From the NCBI RefSeq assembly GCF_022213955.1, contig NZ_JAKNTW010000002.1, positions 310,001 through 374,000 of the forward strand: a stretch of DNA of 64,000 nt, in the 5' to 3' direction. This stretch comes from Dolomitihabitans soli. Lineage in GTDB: Bacteria > Actinomycetota > Actinomycetes > Streptosporangiales > Streptosporangiaceae. This document shows, piece after piece, positions 1 through 7,618 of this stretch. The notes beneath the pieces were generated by a model, which searched no databases, was not told where the DNA came from, and saw only the letters and a program-made list of their open reading frames with translations. Made by a program: the position numbers and the translations under genes. The stretch's first letter is position 1. The number at the start of each line of letters is the position of its first letter.

Positions 1-1769
1 TGGAAGGTCGTGGCGCTCTGCGAACGGCCCAGGATCTGGATGTTCTGCGTACGGGTGCCCCACGAGGAGTCGGGGTTGAGCTTCAGCACGACCGAGCTGA
101 CGTCGGCGTTGGCGCCGAGCTTGACGGTCAGCGTGTTCGGGAACGCGCCCGAGTTGGCCTCCCAGTAGGTGGCCACGTCGTTGTCGTTCGCGTTGGCCGC
201 GACGAACGAGTGCACGTGGCCGGACTCGGCCATCTCCTTGCCGATCGCCAGGTTCGTGCCGGGGCCGCCGGTTCCCGTCCTGGTCACGGTGTTGCTGTTG
301 GCCGACCGGTTGCCCGCCGCGTCCCTGGCCCGCACGAAGTACGTCACGGTCGCCGACGCCGGCTGGTCGTCGGTGTAGGTCAGCACGTTGCCGACGCTTG
401 CCCGCAGCTGGCCGTTGGCGTAGACGTCGTAGCCGGTGACGCCCACGTTGTCGGTCGAGGCGGTCCAGGTCAGCCGGATCTGGCCGGTGGCCGGCTGGGT
501 GTAGGCGAGGTTGCCGGGCACCGACGGGTTCTCGGTGTCACCGCCCTGCTCGCCCTGGCGGGTCACGGCGTTGCTGTCGCCCGACTGGTTGCCCGCCGCG
601 TCCTTGGCCCGCACCTGGTAGGTGACGGTCGCGGTCGCGGGCTGGGTGTCGGTGTAGGTGAGCACGTTGCCGACACTGGCCCGCAGCTGACCGTTGGCGT
701 AGACGTCGTAGCCGGTGACGCCCACGTTGTCGGTCGAGGCGGTCCAGGTCAGCCGGATCTGGGTGCCCGAGGGCTGGGTGTAGGCGAGGTTGCCGGGCAC
801 GGTCGGGGCCTGGTTGTCGGCGCCGGCGGGGCCGTACACCTCGAACTCGGAGATCTGGCCGGCCGCCCAGCCGGTGTTGGCGGTGATGTTCAGCCGTACG
901 TACCGCGTGGTGACGGCGTTGAAGTTGATCGTCACCGTGTTGCCGCCGGCCGGGTTGAACACGTACGCCGCCGACCCGGAGATGTCGGTGAACGCCGAGC
1001 CGTTCGTGCTGCCCTGGACGGCGAGCGTCTGGGTGCGGCTGGGCCAGCCGGAGACCGGCAGTTTCAGCACGACGCGGCTGACGCCGACGGCGGCGCCGAG
1101 GTCGACCTGGAGCCACTCGGGGAAGACGTTGTTGTTGCTCTCCCAGTAGCTGGCCTGGTTGCCGTCGCCCGCGTTGCTCGCGACGTAGTTCTGCGAGACG
1201 CTGCTGGCGGTCATGATCTTGCCCGCGGCGAGGTTGCCGGAGCCGGGCCCGCCCGCGGTGCCGTAGATCTCGAACTCGGCGAGCTGCGCGGCCGGCCAGC
1301 CGGTGTTCGCCGTGACGTGCACGCGCACGTACCGGGTGGTCACGGCGGTGAAGTCGATCGTCACCGCGTTGCCGGTCGCCGGGTTGAAGGTACGGCCCGC
1401 CGACGCGACGATCGTGTTGTAGGTCGTGCCGTCGCCGCTGCCCTGGATCGACAGGGTCTGGGTACGGGTGGCCCACTCGGCCGGGGGCGGGACCTTCAGG
1501 ACGATCTGGTCGATGCCGGTCGCCGTGCCGAGGTCGATCGTGGCCGTCTGGGGAAGGGCGTTGTTGGCGCTCTCCCAGTAGGTGGCCTGGTTGCCGTCGT
1601 TGATGGAGGCCACGGCGTGGCCGGCGGTGGCGCTGCTCGCCGAGGCCGTCTTGCCGAGGGCGATGTTGGGGCCGCCCGCCGCGGCTGCCGGTACGACCGA
1701 CCCCGCGACGACCAGACCGGCGGCGACCACGGTCGCCACCCAGCGTAACGGTCCGTGCATCTTTCTCAT
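1..1769 (-). CDS. Secreted multidomain carbohydrate-binding protein (discoidin and FN3 repeats), 3' end outside window
   Basis: The frame runs off the left edge; 589 residues are visible. It starts with ATG at 1769 and a Sec signal peptide (basic MRKMH, hydrophobic core, Ala-rich cleavage region near residue 30). Then follow two F5/8 type C (discoidin, CBM32-like) domains, about residues 32-165 and 172-312, each opening with an NxAxGK-type motif and ending in an EFE(I/V)YG strand. Two FN3 domains of exactly 93 residues follow (about 318-501), then the start of a third discoidin domain. Such arrays normally sit on extracellular glycoside hydrolases and target them to polysaccharide; the catalytic domain, if there is one, lies outside the window, so no enzyme class is assigned. 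The FN3 repeats are almost identical in DNA (period 279 bp), which suggests recent duplication or gene conversion. Confidence 0.85.
   Translation of the reverse strand, partial: MRKMHGPLRWVATVVAAGLVVAGSVVPAAAAGGPNIALGKTASASSATAGHAVASINDGNQATYWESANNALPQTATIDLGTATGIDQIVLKVPPPAEWATRTQTLSIQGSGDGTTYNTIVASAGRTFNPATGNAVTIDFTAVTTRYVRVHVTANTGWPAAQLAEFEIYGTAGGPGSGNLAAGKIMTASSVSQNYVASNAGDGNQASYWESNNNVFPEWLQVDLGAAVGVSRVVLKLPVSGWPSRTQTLAVQGSTNGSAFTDISGSAAYVFNPAGGNTVTINFNAVTTRYVRLNITANTGWAAGQISEFEVYGPAGADNQAPTVPGNLAYTQPSGTQIRLTWTASTDNVGVTGYDVYANGQLRASVGNVLTYTDTQPATATVTYQVRAKDAAGNQSGDSNAVTRQGEQGGDTENPSVPGNLAYTQPATGQIRLTWTASTDNVGVTGYDVYANGQLRASVGNVLTYTDDQPASATVTYFVRARDAAGNRSANSNTVTRTGTGGPGTNLAIGKEMAESGHVHSFVAANANDNDVATYWEANSGAFPNTLTVKLGANADVSSVVLKLNPDSSWGTRTQNIQILGRSQSATTF
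267..824 (-). repeat. Two near-identical 279-bp direct repeats encoding tandem FN3 domains
   Basis: The block around 412-510 recurs around 691-789 with only a few differences, period 279 bp (93 codons). The repeat keeps frame and matches the FN3 domain boundary, so it is a coding duplication. Such a repeat could change copy number by recombination. Confidence 0.8.
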
Positions 1770-1939
1770 TCGCGTTCTTCTATCTCTCGTCAAGCACGAC
1801 AGGGTCGGGGCGGAAAGGCATGCGCCTTCACCGCACACGGATGGGGGCAGGCACATGGACGCCAGGGCATCCCTGAAGTTGCGAGGAACAGCGAGAAAAT
1901 GAACGTCGCTTTGCACGATTCTTGCGTAGCGTTGGCCAA

Positions 1940-1968
1940 AGGTTACATACGCGCTACGGTCGCGTCAA
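1940..1968 (-). promoter_or_regulatory. Sigma-70-type promoter for the discoidin protein; rest of 1770-2069 holds no gene
   Basis: On the minus strand TTGACG (1963-1968) and TAACCT (1940-1945) are separated by 17 bp, close to the housekeeping consensus. The predicted start lies about 165 bp upstream of the ATG at 1769, giving a long leader. The remaining sequence between 1770 and 2069 contains no supportable gene. A short palindrome GCCCACTGTGGGC at 2024-2036, just past the LacI stop codon, might act as a weak terminator. Confidence 0.55.
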
Positions 1969-2069
1969 CGGGTGTGAAACAGCTTTCTGCACCGGCCCCA
2001 GACCGGCCGTGACAAGACGTCAGGCCCACTGTGGGCGGACGGGTCGCCGGGCCAGGAAAGCGGGGCGGC

Positions 2070-3071
2070 CTACGGCGCGGGAGCGGTGGAGTCGCGCCGG
2101 ATCAGCTCTATCGGGCCGTCCAGCACCTCGGCCACGACGTCGTCGGGCCCCAGGCTGCCGAGCAGGGTCACCCCGCGCCGGCCGAGCTCGGTCAGCGGCA
2201 TCCGGACCGTGGTGAGGGCGGGATGGAGGTGACCGGCGAGTTCCAGGTCGTGCACGGCGACGATCGACACGTCCCGGGGGATCTCCAGGCCGGCCGTACG
2301 AACGGCTCCCATCGCGCCGATGGCGGAGGCGACGTTGGCCACGAACACCGCCGTGGGCGGCTCGGCGGCGGCGAGCAGCGCGGCCATCGCCACGGCCCCG
2401 CCCGCCGGCGTGTAGTCGGCCGCCACGACGAGACCCGCGGGCAGGCCCGCGTCGCGCATCGCCGCCGCGTACCCCGCCGACCTGCGCGCGGCCGTGTCGG
2501 CGCCGGCCGGGCCCGCGAGGTGGGCGATGCGACGGTGGCCGAGGCTCACCAGGTGCTCCACCGCCAGTGCGGCGGCCCGCTCGTCATCGAGAACGACGTA
2601 CCGCCGGACGGCCCGGCTGCGGTGGTTGAGCATGATCCACGGAATGGCCGCGTCGTCGAGCCGGGCGGCGAGGCCGGACTCGTCCCCGGCCCCGGCCAGC
2701 AGCAGGCCGTCGATGCGGCCCTGCCCGAGCCGGTCCAGGTACCCGCCGAGCCCGGCGGCCGTGGCGCTGCCGGTGACGAGCACACAGCCCTGCGCCGCCG
2801 CCTCGGCCTCGGCGCCCTTGATGATCTCGGCGTAGACGGGGTTGGCGAAGTCGGGGATGAACAGCCCGAACATGTACGCCCGAGCCGTACGCAGGCTCCG
2901 CGCCGCGACGTTGGGACGGTAGCCCAGCTGCTCGATCGCCGCCAGCACCCGCTCCCGGGTCTCCGGCCGGATGCTGAGCGTCGGGTCCTTGTTGACGACG
3001 CGGGAGATGACGGCCCGGTCGACCCGCGCGAGCGCGGCGACGTCGGTGAGGGTGACGCGGGAGCCTTTCAC
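2070..3071 (-). CDS. LacI-family transcriptional regulator
   Basis: 333 residues. An N-terminal HTH (about residues 7-26, with the LacI-type VISRVVN recognition segment) and hinge are followed by a periplasmic-binding-protein-like effector domain (GLFIPDFANPVYAEI, then GHRRIAHLAGP). The GTG at 3071 is chosen because it overlaps the stop of the upstream gene as GTGA and puts the HTH at the usual place; earlier in-frame codons would add a low-complexity N-terminus. It is the last gene of the minus-strand catabolic operon, so it is probably an autoregulated repressor whose ligand is the substrate or an intermediate. Its best candidate operator is the palindrome at 9802-9817. Confidence 0.93.
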   Translation of the reverse strand: MKGSRVTLTDVAALARVDRAVISRVVNKDPTLSIRPETRERVLAAIEQLGYRPNVAARSLRTARAYMFGLFIPDFANPVYAEIIKGAEAEAAAQGCVLVTGSATAAGLGGYLDRLGQGRIDGLLLAGAGDESGLAARLDDAAIPWIMLNHRSRAVRRYVVLDDERAAALAVEHLVSLGHRRIAHLAGPAGADTAARRSAGYAAAMRDAGLPAGLVVAADYTPAGGAVAMAALLAAAEPPTAVFVANVASAIGAMGAVRTAGLEIPRDVSIVAVHDLELAGHLHPALTTVRMPLTELGRRGVTLLGSLGPDDVVAEVLDGPIELIRRDSTAPAP

Positions 3072-4153
3072 GAGGCCCCCGGCCGCCGGCTCTCGCCGGT
3101 GTCCATCGAGCGGTAGAGCGCGTCCAGCAGGCGCAGGGTGCCGAGGTTGTCCGCCCCGGAGGTCTCCGGCTGCCCGCCCTCGGCGACCGCCCTGAGCAGC
3201 GATTTCATCGGCCCGGCCATCGCGTCCGGCAGCCACCGCGTGGTCACCGGGTACGGCAGCCAGCCGTCGGTGGGCAGCGCACGGCTGTGCACCTCCAGCG
3301 TGTCGGGCCGGCCGTGCGGATAGTCGTACAGCAGGCCGAGGGTGCCCTTGACGGCGCCCTCGGTCCCGTCGACGCGGAACGACGCCTCCTGGTCACCGGT
3401 GCGGTTCTCATGCGTGACGTGCACCAGCGCGCGCACGTCACCCGGGTAGACCAGGGTGCTCATGGTGCGGGTCTCGCCCTTGGCGAGCTGGCCGGGCGTA
3501 CGGCTGCCGGCGCAGAAGACGATCTCGGGATCGCCGAGGATCGACCGGATCGCGTCCAGGTAGTGGATGGAGTGGTAGACGATCTCCAGGCGGTCGGTGG
3601 TGACCAGCCAGTCCCACGCGCTCCAGTCGGTGAGGATGTTCACGGTGAACGTCATCGCCGTCGGCTCGCCGATCCAGCCCGCCCGGACCATGGCGCGGGC
3701 GGCGGCGATCCCCTCGTCGAACCGGAGCTGCTGGTTCACCGCGACCTTCAGCCCCCGGGCCGCGGCCAGCTCGACGATCTCCTCGCCGGTCGCCACGTCG
3801 GGCGCGAAGGGCTTCTGGCACAGCAGGTGCTTGCCGGCGGCCAGCGCCGCGCGGGCGATGTCCGGCTGCGCCTGTGGCGAGACGGCGACGTCGACCACGG
3901 CGACGCGCTCGTCCGCCAGCAGTTCCGCCAGCGAGCCGTACGTCTTCGGCACCCCGTGGCGGGCGGCCACCTCGGCGGCCCGGCCGGCGTCGAGGTCGAA
4001 CAGCCCGGTCACCTCCAGGCCGGCCTGCCGGTACGCGGGCAGGTGGGCCACGTCCACGATGGCCCCGGCGCCGACGACGGCGACCGGCAGCCGGTGCGCC
4101 GCAGGGATGGTGAGGTCGGCCGCGGCGGCGATCGGCGCGAAGATGTCGATCAC
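3068..4153 (-). CDS. Gfo/Idh/MocA-family NAD(P)-dependent oxidoreductase
   Basis: 361 residues. The N-terminal Rossmann fold has GAGAI within VAVVGAGAIVDVAHLPAYR (about residues 24-42). The family's EKP motif appears as QKP in LLCQKPFAPD (about residue 113), and a YHSIHYLD segment fits the conserved catalytic histidine region. The family oxidises sugars, inositols and sugar derivatives with NAD(P). The gene overlaps the upstream amidohydrolase by ATGA and the downstream LacI gene by GTGA, so translation is probably coupled. The Glu-to-Gln change in EKP is tolerated in some relatives. Cytoplasmic; the substrate cannot be read from the sequence. Confidence 0.9.
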   Translation of the reverse strand: MIDIFAPIAAAADLTIPAAHRLPVAVVGAGAIVDVAHLPAYRQAGLEVTGLFDLDAGRAAEVAARHGVPKTYGSLAELLADERVAVVDVAVSPQAQPDIARAALAAGKHLLCQKPFAPDVATGEEIVELAAARGLKVAVNQQLRFDEGIAAARAMVRAGWIGEPTAMTFTVNILTDWSAWDWLVTTDRLEIVYHSIHYLDAIRSILGDPEIVFCAGSRTPGQLAKGETRTMSTLVYPGDVRALVHVTHENRTGDQEASFRVDGTEGAVKGTLGLLYDYPHGRPDTLEVHSRALPTDGWLPYPVTTRWLPDAMAGPMKSLLRAVAEGGQPETSGADNLGTLRLLDALYRSMDTGESRRPGAS

Positions 4154-4998
4154 GATGCCTCCCGGATGCCGTAGAAGCGGGCCGCGGTGCCGCCGAGCAC
4201 CGCCGCGCGGTCGGCGGCGGGCAGCCCGGCCAGGACCTTACCCGTCTCCCGCCACACCTTCGCATAGTCGCCCGCGAGCAGCGCCACCGGCCAGTCGCCG
4301 CCGAACATCAGCCGGTCGGGACCGAACACCTCCAGCGCGTGGTCCACGTACGGCCGCAGGTCGTCGGCGGTCCAGGTCCCGGCGTCCGCCGCCGTGTTCA
4401 GCCCGGAGACCTTGGCGTGCACCCCCGGGCACTCGGCGGCGGCGGCGATCAGCGTCGCCCAGGGCTCCCACCCCCGCTCCTTGATCGGCGGCTTCGCGAG
4501 ATGGTCGATCACCATCCGCAGGCCGGGCACCCGCTCGGCCAGCACCGGCACGTGCGCCAGATGCCGCGGCAGCACCGCGACCACGTCGAACGGCAGGCCG
4601 GCGGCGGCGAGCAGCCCGAGGCCCTCGATCACCGACTCCTGGAGCAGCCAGTCGGGGTCCGGCTCGTCGTGGACGAGGTGCCGCACCCCGGCGAACCGGG
4701 GATGCCGCCGGTACCGCTCCAGCGCCCCGGCCGCCTCGTCCGGCCGGTGCAGCGGCACCCAGCCCACCACCGCGCCGACGAAGTCGTGCTCGTCCGCCTG
4801 CGCCAGCATCGCGTCGGTGTCCTGGTAGGAATCCATCGACTGCACCAGAACCGTGCGGTCGATCCCCGCCGCGGCGAGCTGGGGAATGAGCTCCGCCGGC
4901 TCGAAGGTGCGGTGGATGGGTCCGGACTCCGGCGTCAACCAGGGGTAGGAACCCGTCTCCAGGTTCCAGAAGTGCTGATGGGCGTCGACGACGGGCAT
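4150..4998 (-). CDS. Amidohydrolase-2 family hydrolase (fuconolactonase-like)
   Basis: 282 residues. It opens with VVDAHQHFW, the metal-binding HxH of amidohydrolase-2/COG3618 TIM-barrel enzymes, and has MVIDHLAKPP and MFGGDWPVALL, which place the later His and Asp ligands. Characterised relatives include L-fuconolactonase and L-rhamnonolactonase, which open sugar-acid lactones, and 2-pyrone-4,6-dicarboxylate lactonase. A lactonase beside two dehydrogenases (SDR and Gfo/Idh/MocA) would fit oxidative sugar or cyclic-acid degradation, but the PDC-lactonase alternative is equally compatible with the cycloisomerase-like lyase nearby. It starts 10 bp after the VOC gene and overlaps the next gene by 4 bp. 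Confidence 0.88.
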   Translation of the reverse strand: MPVVDAHQHFWNLETGSYPWLTPESGPIHRTFEPAELIPQLAAAGIDRTVLVQSMDSYQDTDAMLAQADEHDFVGAVVGWVPLHRPDEAAGALERYRRHPRFAGVRHLVHDEPDPDWLLQESVIEGLGLLAAAGLPFDVVAVLPRHLAHVPVLAERVPGLRMVIDHLAKPPIKERGWEPWATLIAAAAECPGVHAKVSGLNTAADAGTWTADDLRPYVDHALEVFGPDRLMFGGDWPVALLAGDYAKVWRETGKVLAGLPAADRAAVLGGTAARFYGIREAS

Positions 4999-5008
4999 CC
5001 CGGCCTCC

Positions 5009-5482
5009 TCAGAGGGTCGATCGTTCGAGCGGGGGCTGCACGAGTTCCAGGGTGATCTCGTCGGGGTCGAGGAAGTAACAGGCGAACCCGCCCGCGTTCA
5101 CGCCCGCCGTGATCTCCGCCGGTGCGGAGACGAAGGACACCCCGGCCGCCGACAGCCGCGCGTGCTCGGCGCGGGCGTCCTCGACGGTGAGCGCCAGGTG
5201 CGCCGCGCCGGGCAGGTGACGAGCCGGGTCCCGGCCCACGCCCTTCGGCCGGACGTACTCGACCAGCTCCAGGTCATGCGTGGAGACACCGCGGGGCTGG
5301 CCGGGCACCGCGAGTTGCGCGACGCGCAGGACGGCGTCCGGATAGCCGACGAGCCTGCGGGTGTAGTCGTTGTCCTGCACCTGGCGGTGCACCAGGACGA
5401 ACCCGAGCAGGTCACGGTAGAACGCCACGGACCTGTCGAGGTCGGCGACCGTGAAGGAGAAATGCCAGACGCCCCTCAACAC
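5009..5482 (-). CDS. VOC-superfamily (glyoxalase/dioxygenase fold) protein
   Basis: 157 residues with two beta-alpha-beta-beta-beta modules: FSFTVADLDRSVAFYRDLLGF at the start, AHLALTVEDARAEHARL in the middle and FLDPDEITLELVQPP at the end. The His at residue 7, a second His near the centre and the C-terminal Glu match typical metal ligands. VOC members include epimerases, ring-cleaving dioxygenases and lyases; the layout here is closest to methylmalonyl-CoA-epimerase/lactoylglutathione-lyase-like proteins. The GTG at 5482 (or the TTG right after it) is the start. A 69-bp gap follows the E1beta stop, the longest in this operon. Confidence 0.88.
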   Translation of the reverse strand: MLRGVWHFSFTVADLDRSVAFYRDLLGFVLVHRQVQDNDYTRRLVGYPDAVLRVAQLAVPGQPRGVSTHDLELVEYVRPKGVGRDPARHLPGAAHLALTVEDARAEHARLSAAGVSFVSAPAEITAGVNAGGFACYFLDPDEITLELVQPPLERSTL

Positions 5483-5551
5483 GACTCCCGGGTGGACACG
5501 GCCGACGAAGGTACGGCGGTTCCCAGGCCGAACGCGAACGGCCAGGGCGTC

Positions 5552-6544
5552 TCAGTGCCGGACAAGAGCGCGCACCTCCGCCGTGATGCGAGCGGAGTCG
5601 GGCACCAGCGCCCGCGCCAGGACCTGGGCGGCGGGCATCCGCACGTCGGGGGTGCCGATCCGGACCGGCGGCGCGAGCAGCGGCACCCCCGCCCCGGCGA
5701 CGCGGGCCACGACCTCCGCGCCGAAGCCGCCGGTCACGTTCGCCTCGTGCACGACCACGAGCCTGCGGGTACGGCGAGCGCTCTCGACGACGGCCTCGGT
5801 GTCGAACGGGTTGAGCCAGGGCGTCTCCAGCACCTCGGCCTCGATCCCCTCACGGGCCAGGGCCTCGGCCGCCTCCAGCACGCGCTGAGTGATCGCGCCC
5901 CAGGTGACGATGGTGACGTCCCAGCCGGCCCGGCGGATGCGCGCCCCGCCCAGCGGCAGCACCGGGCCGCCGACCCGCACCCGCTCCTTCGGGCCGGAGT
6001 ACAGGGTGCGGTTCTCGACCACCAGGACCGGATCGTCGCAGTGCACCGCGGTGACCAGCAGGTCGTAGGCGTCCTGCGGGGTGCTGGGCATGACCACTCG
6101 CAGGCCCGGCACGTGCAGGAACAGCGCCTCCAGACACTGCGAGTGCTGCGCGCACGCGCCCGGCGCGTTGCCCTGCTGGGTGCGGATCGTCATCGGAGCA
6201 CTCAGCCGGCCGCCCGACACGTAGCGAACGTTGGCCGCCTGGTTGACGATCTGGTCGAGCGCGACCAGCGAGAAATCGGCCCACATGATCTCGACGATCG
6301 GGCGGCGGCCCATCATCGCCGCGCCCACGGCGCTGCCGAGGATCGCCGACTCGCTGATCGGAGTATCGAACACCCGGTCGCCGTGCCGTTTACGCAGCCC
6401 CCGGGTAACGCCGAAGACGCCCCCGGGCACGCCGACGTCCTCGCCGTAGACGAGGGTCTCCGGCAGTTCCGCCATCAGCCGGTGCAGAGCCGCGTTGACG
6501 GCCTCGCCGTACGAGAGCTCGCGGGCTTCCACGAGGTCAGGCAT
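5552..6544 (-). CDS. TPP-dependent 2-oxoacid dehydrogenase E1 component, beta subunit
   Basis: 330 residues, transketolase-like pyrimidine-binding plus C-terminal domains. It shows LVYGEDVGVPGGVFGVTRGL, DTPISESAILGSAVGAAM and EIMWADF, typical of pyruvate/branched-chain/acetoin dehydrogenase E1beta. It should pair with the E1alpha encoded upstream and decarboxylate a 2-oxo acid (or cleave an acetoin-like ketol) with TPP. No E2 or E3 gene lies nearby, so either another complex's E2/E3 is borrowed or the pair works without them. The ATG at 6544 is chosen because it aligns with family N-termini. The preceding 150 bp hold two extra copies of this same start region. Confidence 0.92.
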   Translation of the reverse strand: MPDLVEARELSYGEAVNAALHRLMAELPETLVYGEDVGVPGGVFGVTRGLRKRHGDRVFDTPISESAILGSAVGAAMMGRRPIVEIMWADFSLVALDQIVNQAANVRYVSGGRLSAPMTIRTQQGNAPGACAQHSQCLEALFLHVPGLRVVMPSTPQDAYDLLVTAVHCDDPVLVVENRTLYSGPKERVRVGGPVLPLGGARIRRAGWDVTIVTWGAITQRVLEAAEALAREGIEAEVLETPWLNPFDTEAVVESARRTRRLVVVHEANVTGGFGAEVVARVAGAGVPLLAPPVRIGTPDVRMPAAQVLARALVPDSARITAEVRALVRH

Positions 6545-6611
6545 ACAGACACCCCCTCGCGTTGACGGCCTCGCCGTACCCGAGACCACGGGCTTCCACG
6601 AGGTCAGGCAT
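6537..6611 (-). CDS. 24-codon mini-ORF (junction copy 2) between E1alpha and E1beta
   Basis: ATG at 6611 opens a 24-residue frame beginning MPDLVEARGLGYGEAV and ending CLYA. Its TGA (6537-6539) lies inside the ATGCCTGA of the true E1beta start, an 8-nt overlap. It duplicates the E1beta N-terminus but falls out of frame after residue 17. I infer that its role, if any, is to pass ribosomes on to E1beta by termination-reinitiation; a stable peptide product is unlikely. Confidence 0.5.
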   Translation of the reverse strand: MPDLVEARGLGYGEAVNARGCLYA

Positions 6612-6678
6612 ACAGGCGCCCCCTCACGCTCACGGCCTCGCCATACCCGAGACCACGGGCTTCCACGAGATCAGGCAT
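6604..6678 (-). CDS. 24-codon mini-ORF (junction copy 3) overlapping the E1alpha stop
   Basis: ATG at 6678 lies in the ATGCCTGA that also holds the E1alpha stop (6671-6673). The 24-residue frame begins MPDLVEARGLGYGEAV, ends RLYA, and stops at 6604-6606 inside the start context of the next mini-ORF. It is the first link in the chain E1alpha, mini-ORF, mini-ORF, E1beta, each joined by an 8-nt overlap. A by-product of the 67-bp duplications, possibly a tuning element for E1beta output. Confidence 0.5.
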   Translation of the reverse strand: MPDLVEARGLGYGEAVSVRGRLYA

Positions 6679-7618
6679 ACAGGTGCTCCCTGGCGGTCGC
6701 GGGGTCGGCGGGGGGTGCGGCGAGCGCGGACGTGGCGGCGCGTTCCATCTCGGCCCGTGCCGCGCCCTCCACCGCGTCGACGGCGGAGGCGGGCACCCCG
6801 TCGGCGAGCAGTCCTTCGCGCAGCCGGACGATCGGCTCCCGGCGTCCGATCCGGTCCAGTTCACCGGGCTGCCGGTAGGTCTCGGCGTCGCCGATGTAGT
6901 GGCCGACCAGGCGCTCGGTCATGCACTCCAGCAGGGTCGGGCCGCCGCCCTCGCGGGCCACCTCCAGCGCGTCGCGCACGTGGAAGCGGACCGCCTCGGC
7001 GTCGTTGCCGTCGATCCGGTGACCGGGCATGCCGTACGCCGCGGCGCGGTCGGCCAGACGCGGGGCGCGCACCATGTCGCGGATCGGGGTCAGCTCGGAG
7101 TAGCGGTTGTTCTCGCAGATGAAGAGCACGGGCAGGGCGAAGGCGGCGGCGAAGTTCATCGCCTCGTGCACCGCGCCCTGGTTCATCGCACCGTCGCCGA
7201 AGACGGTGACGGCGGCGCGGTTCGAACCGTCGAACCGACCGGCCAGCGCGGCCCCGCAGGCGATCGGCGCACCGGCGCCCACGATGGAGTTCTCCCCGTG
7301 GAAGCCGTACTCGGCGGCCGTGAAGTAGGCGGAGCCGCCCCTGCCGCCGTTGACACCGGTGGCCCGGCCCATCAGCTCGGCGAAGAGAGGTTCGGCGGGA
7401 ACGCCCCTGGCCAGCGCCCAGCCGTGACCGCGGTAGGTCGCGAACAACGCGTCCTGCGGCTCCAGCACGTCGCACGCGCCGGCCGGGATGGCCTCCTGCC
7501 CGACGCACAGATGCACGGACCCCACGATCGGGCCCTCGGCGCGCAGGTCGCGCACCTTCTCCTCGAACGCGCGGATCCGCCACATGGTCAGCAGATCCGC
7601 GAGCCGCCGCTCACTCAA
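6671..7618 (-). CDS. TPP-dependent 2-oxoacid dehydrogenase E1 component, alpha subunit
   Basis: 315 residues from the TTG at 7618, which follows an AGGGG ribosome binding site and overlaps the upstream lyase stop (TTGAGTGA). The TPP-binding motif GDGAMNQG starts at residue 141 and ends in ENNRYSE; HLCVGQEAIPAG and TYRGHGWALARG are typical of pyruvate/acetoin dehydrogenase E1alpha. A downstream ATG (7585) would remove the first 11 residues. It forms the catalytic heterotetramer with E1beta. The C-terminal REHLYA codons are part of the 67-bp unit that has been triplicated downstream. Confidence 0.92.
   Translation of the reverse strand: MSERRLADLLTMWRIRAFEEKVRDLRAEGPIVGSVHLCVGQEAIPAGACDVLEPQDALFATYRGHGWALARGVPAEPLFAELMGRATGVNGGRGGSAYFTAAEYGFHGENSIVGAGAPIACGAALAGRFDGSNRAAVTVFGDGAMNQGAVHEAMNFAAAFALPVLFICENNRYSELTPIRDMVRAPRLADRAAAYGMPGHRIDGNDAEAVRFHVRDALEVAREGGGPTLLECMTERLVGHYIGDAETYRQPGELDRIGRREPIVRLREGLLADGVPASAVDAVEGAARAEMERAATSALAAPPADPATAREHLYA

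Larger units (their letters stand above)
6494..6690 (-). repeat. Triplicated 67-bp unit over the E1alpha/E1beta junction
   Basis: Three consecutive near-identical units begin at 6494, 6561 and 6628 (period 67 bp). Each carries the E1beta start context: ATGCCTGA preceded by a purine-rich ribosome binding site and followed by codons for PDLVEARxLxYGEAV. ATGs fall at 6544, 6611 and 6678, exactly 67 apart. Because 67 is not a multiple of three, the copies lie in successive frames. The unit includes the end of E1alpha (TATGCCTGA), so each copy re-creates an overlapping stop/start junction. Confidence 0.93.

Noticed and set aside
210-1748. 512-codon plus-strand open frame
   Set aside because: Antisense to the discoidin/FN3 gene; composed of low-complexity Gly/Arg/Val repeats mirroring the FN3 duplication.
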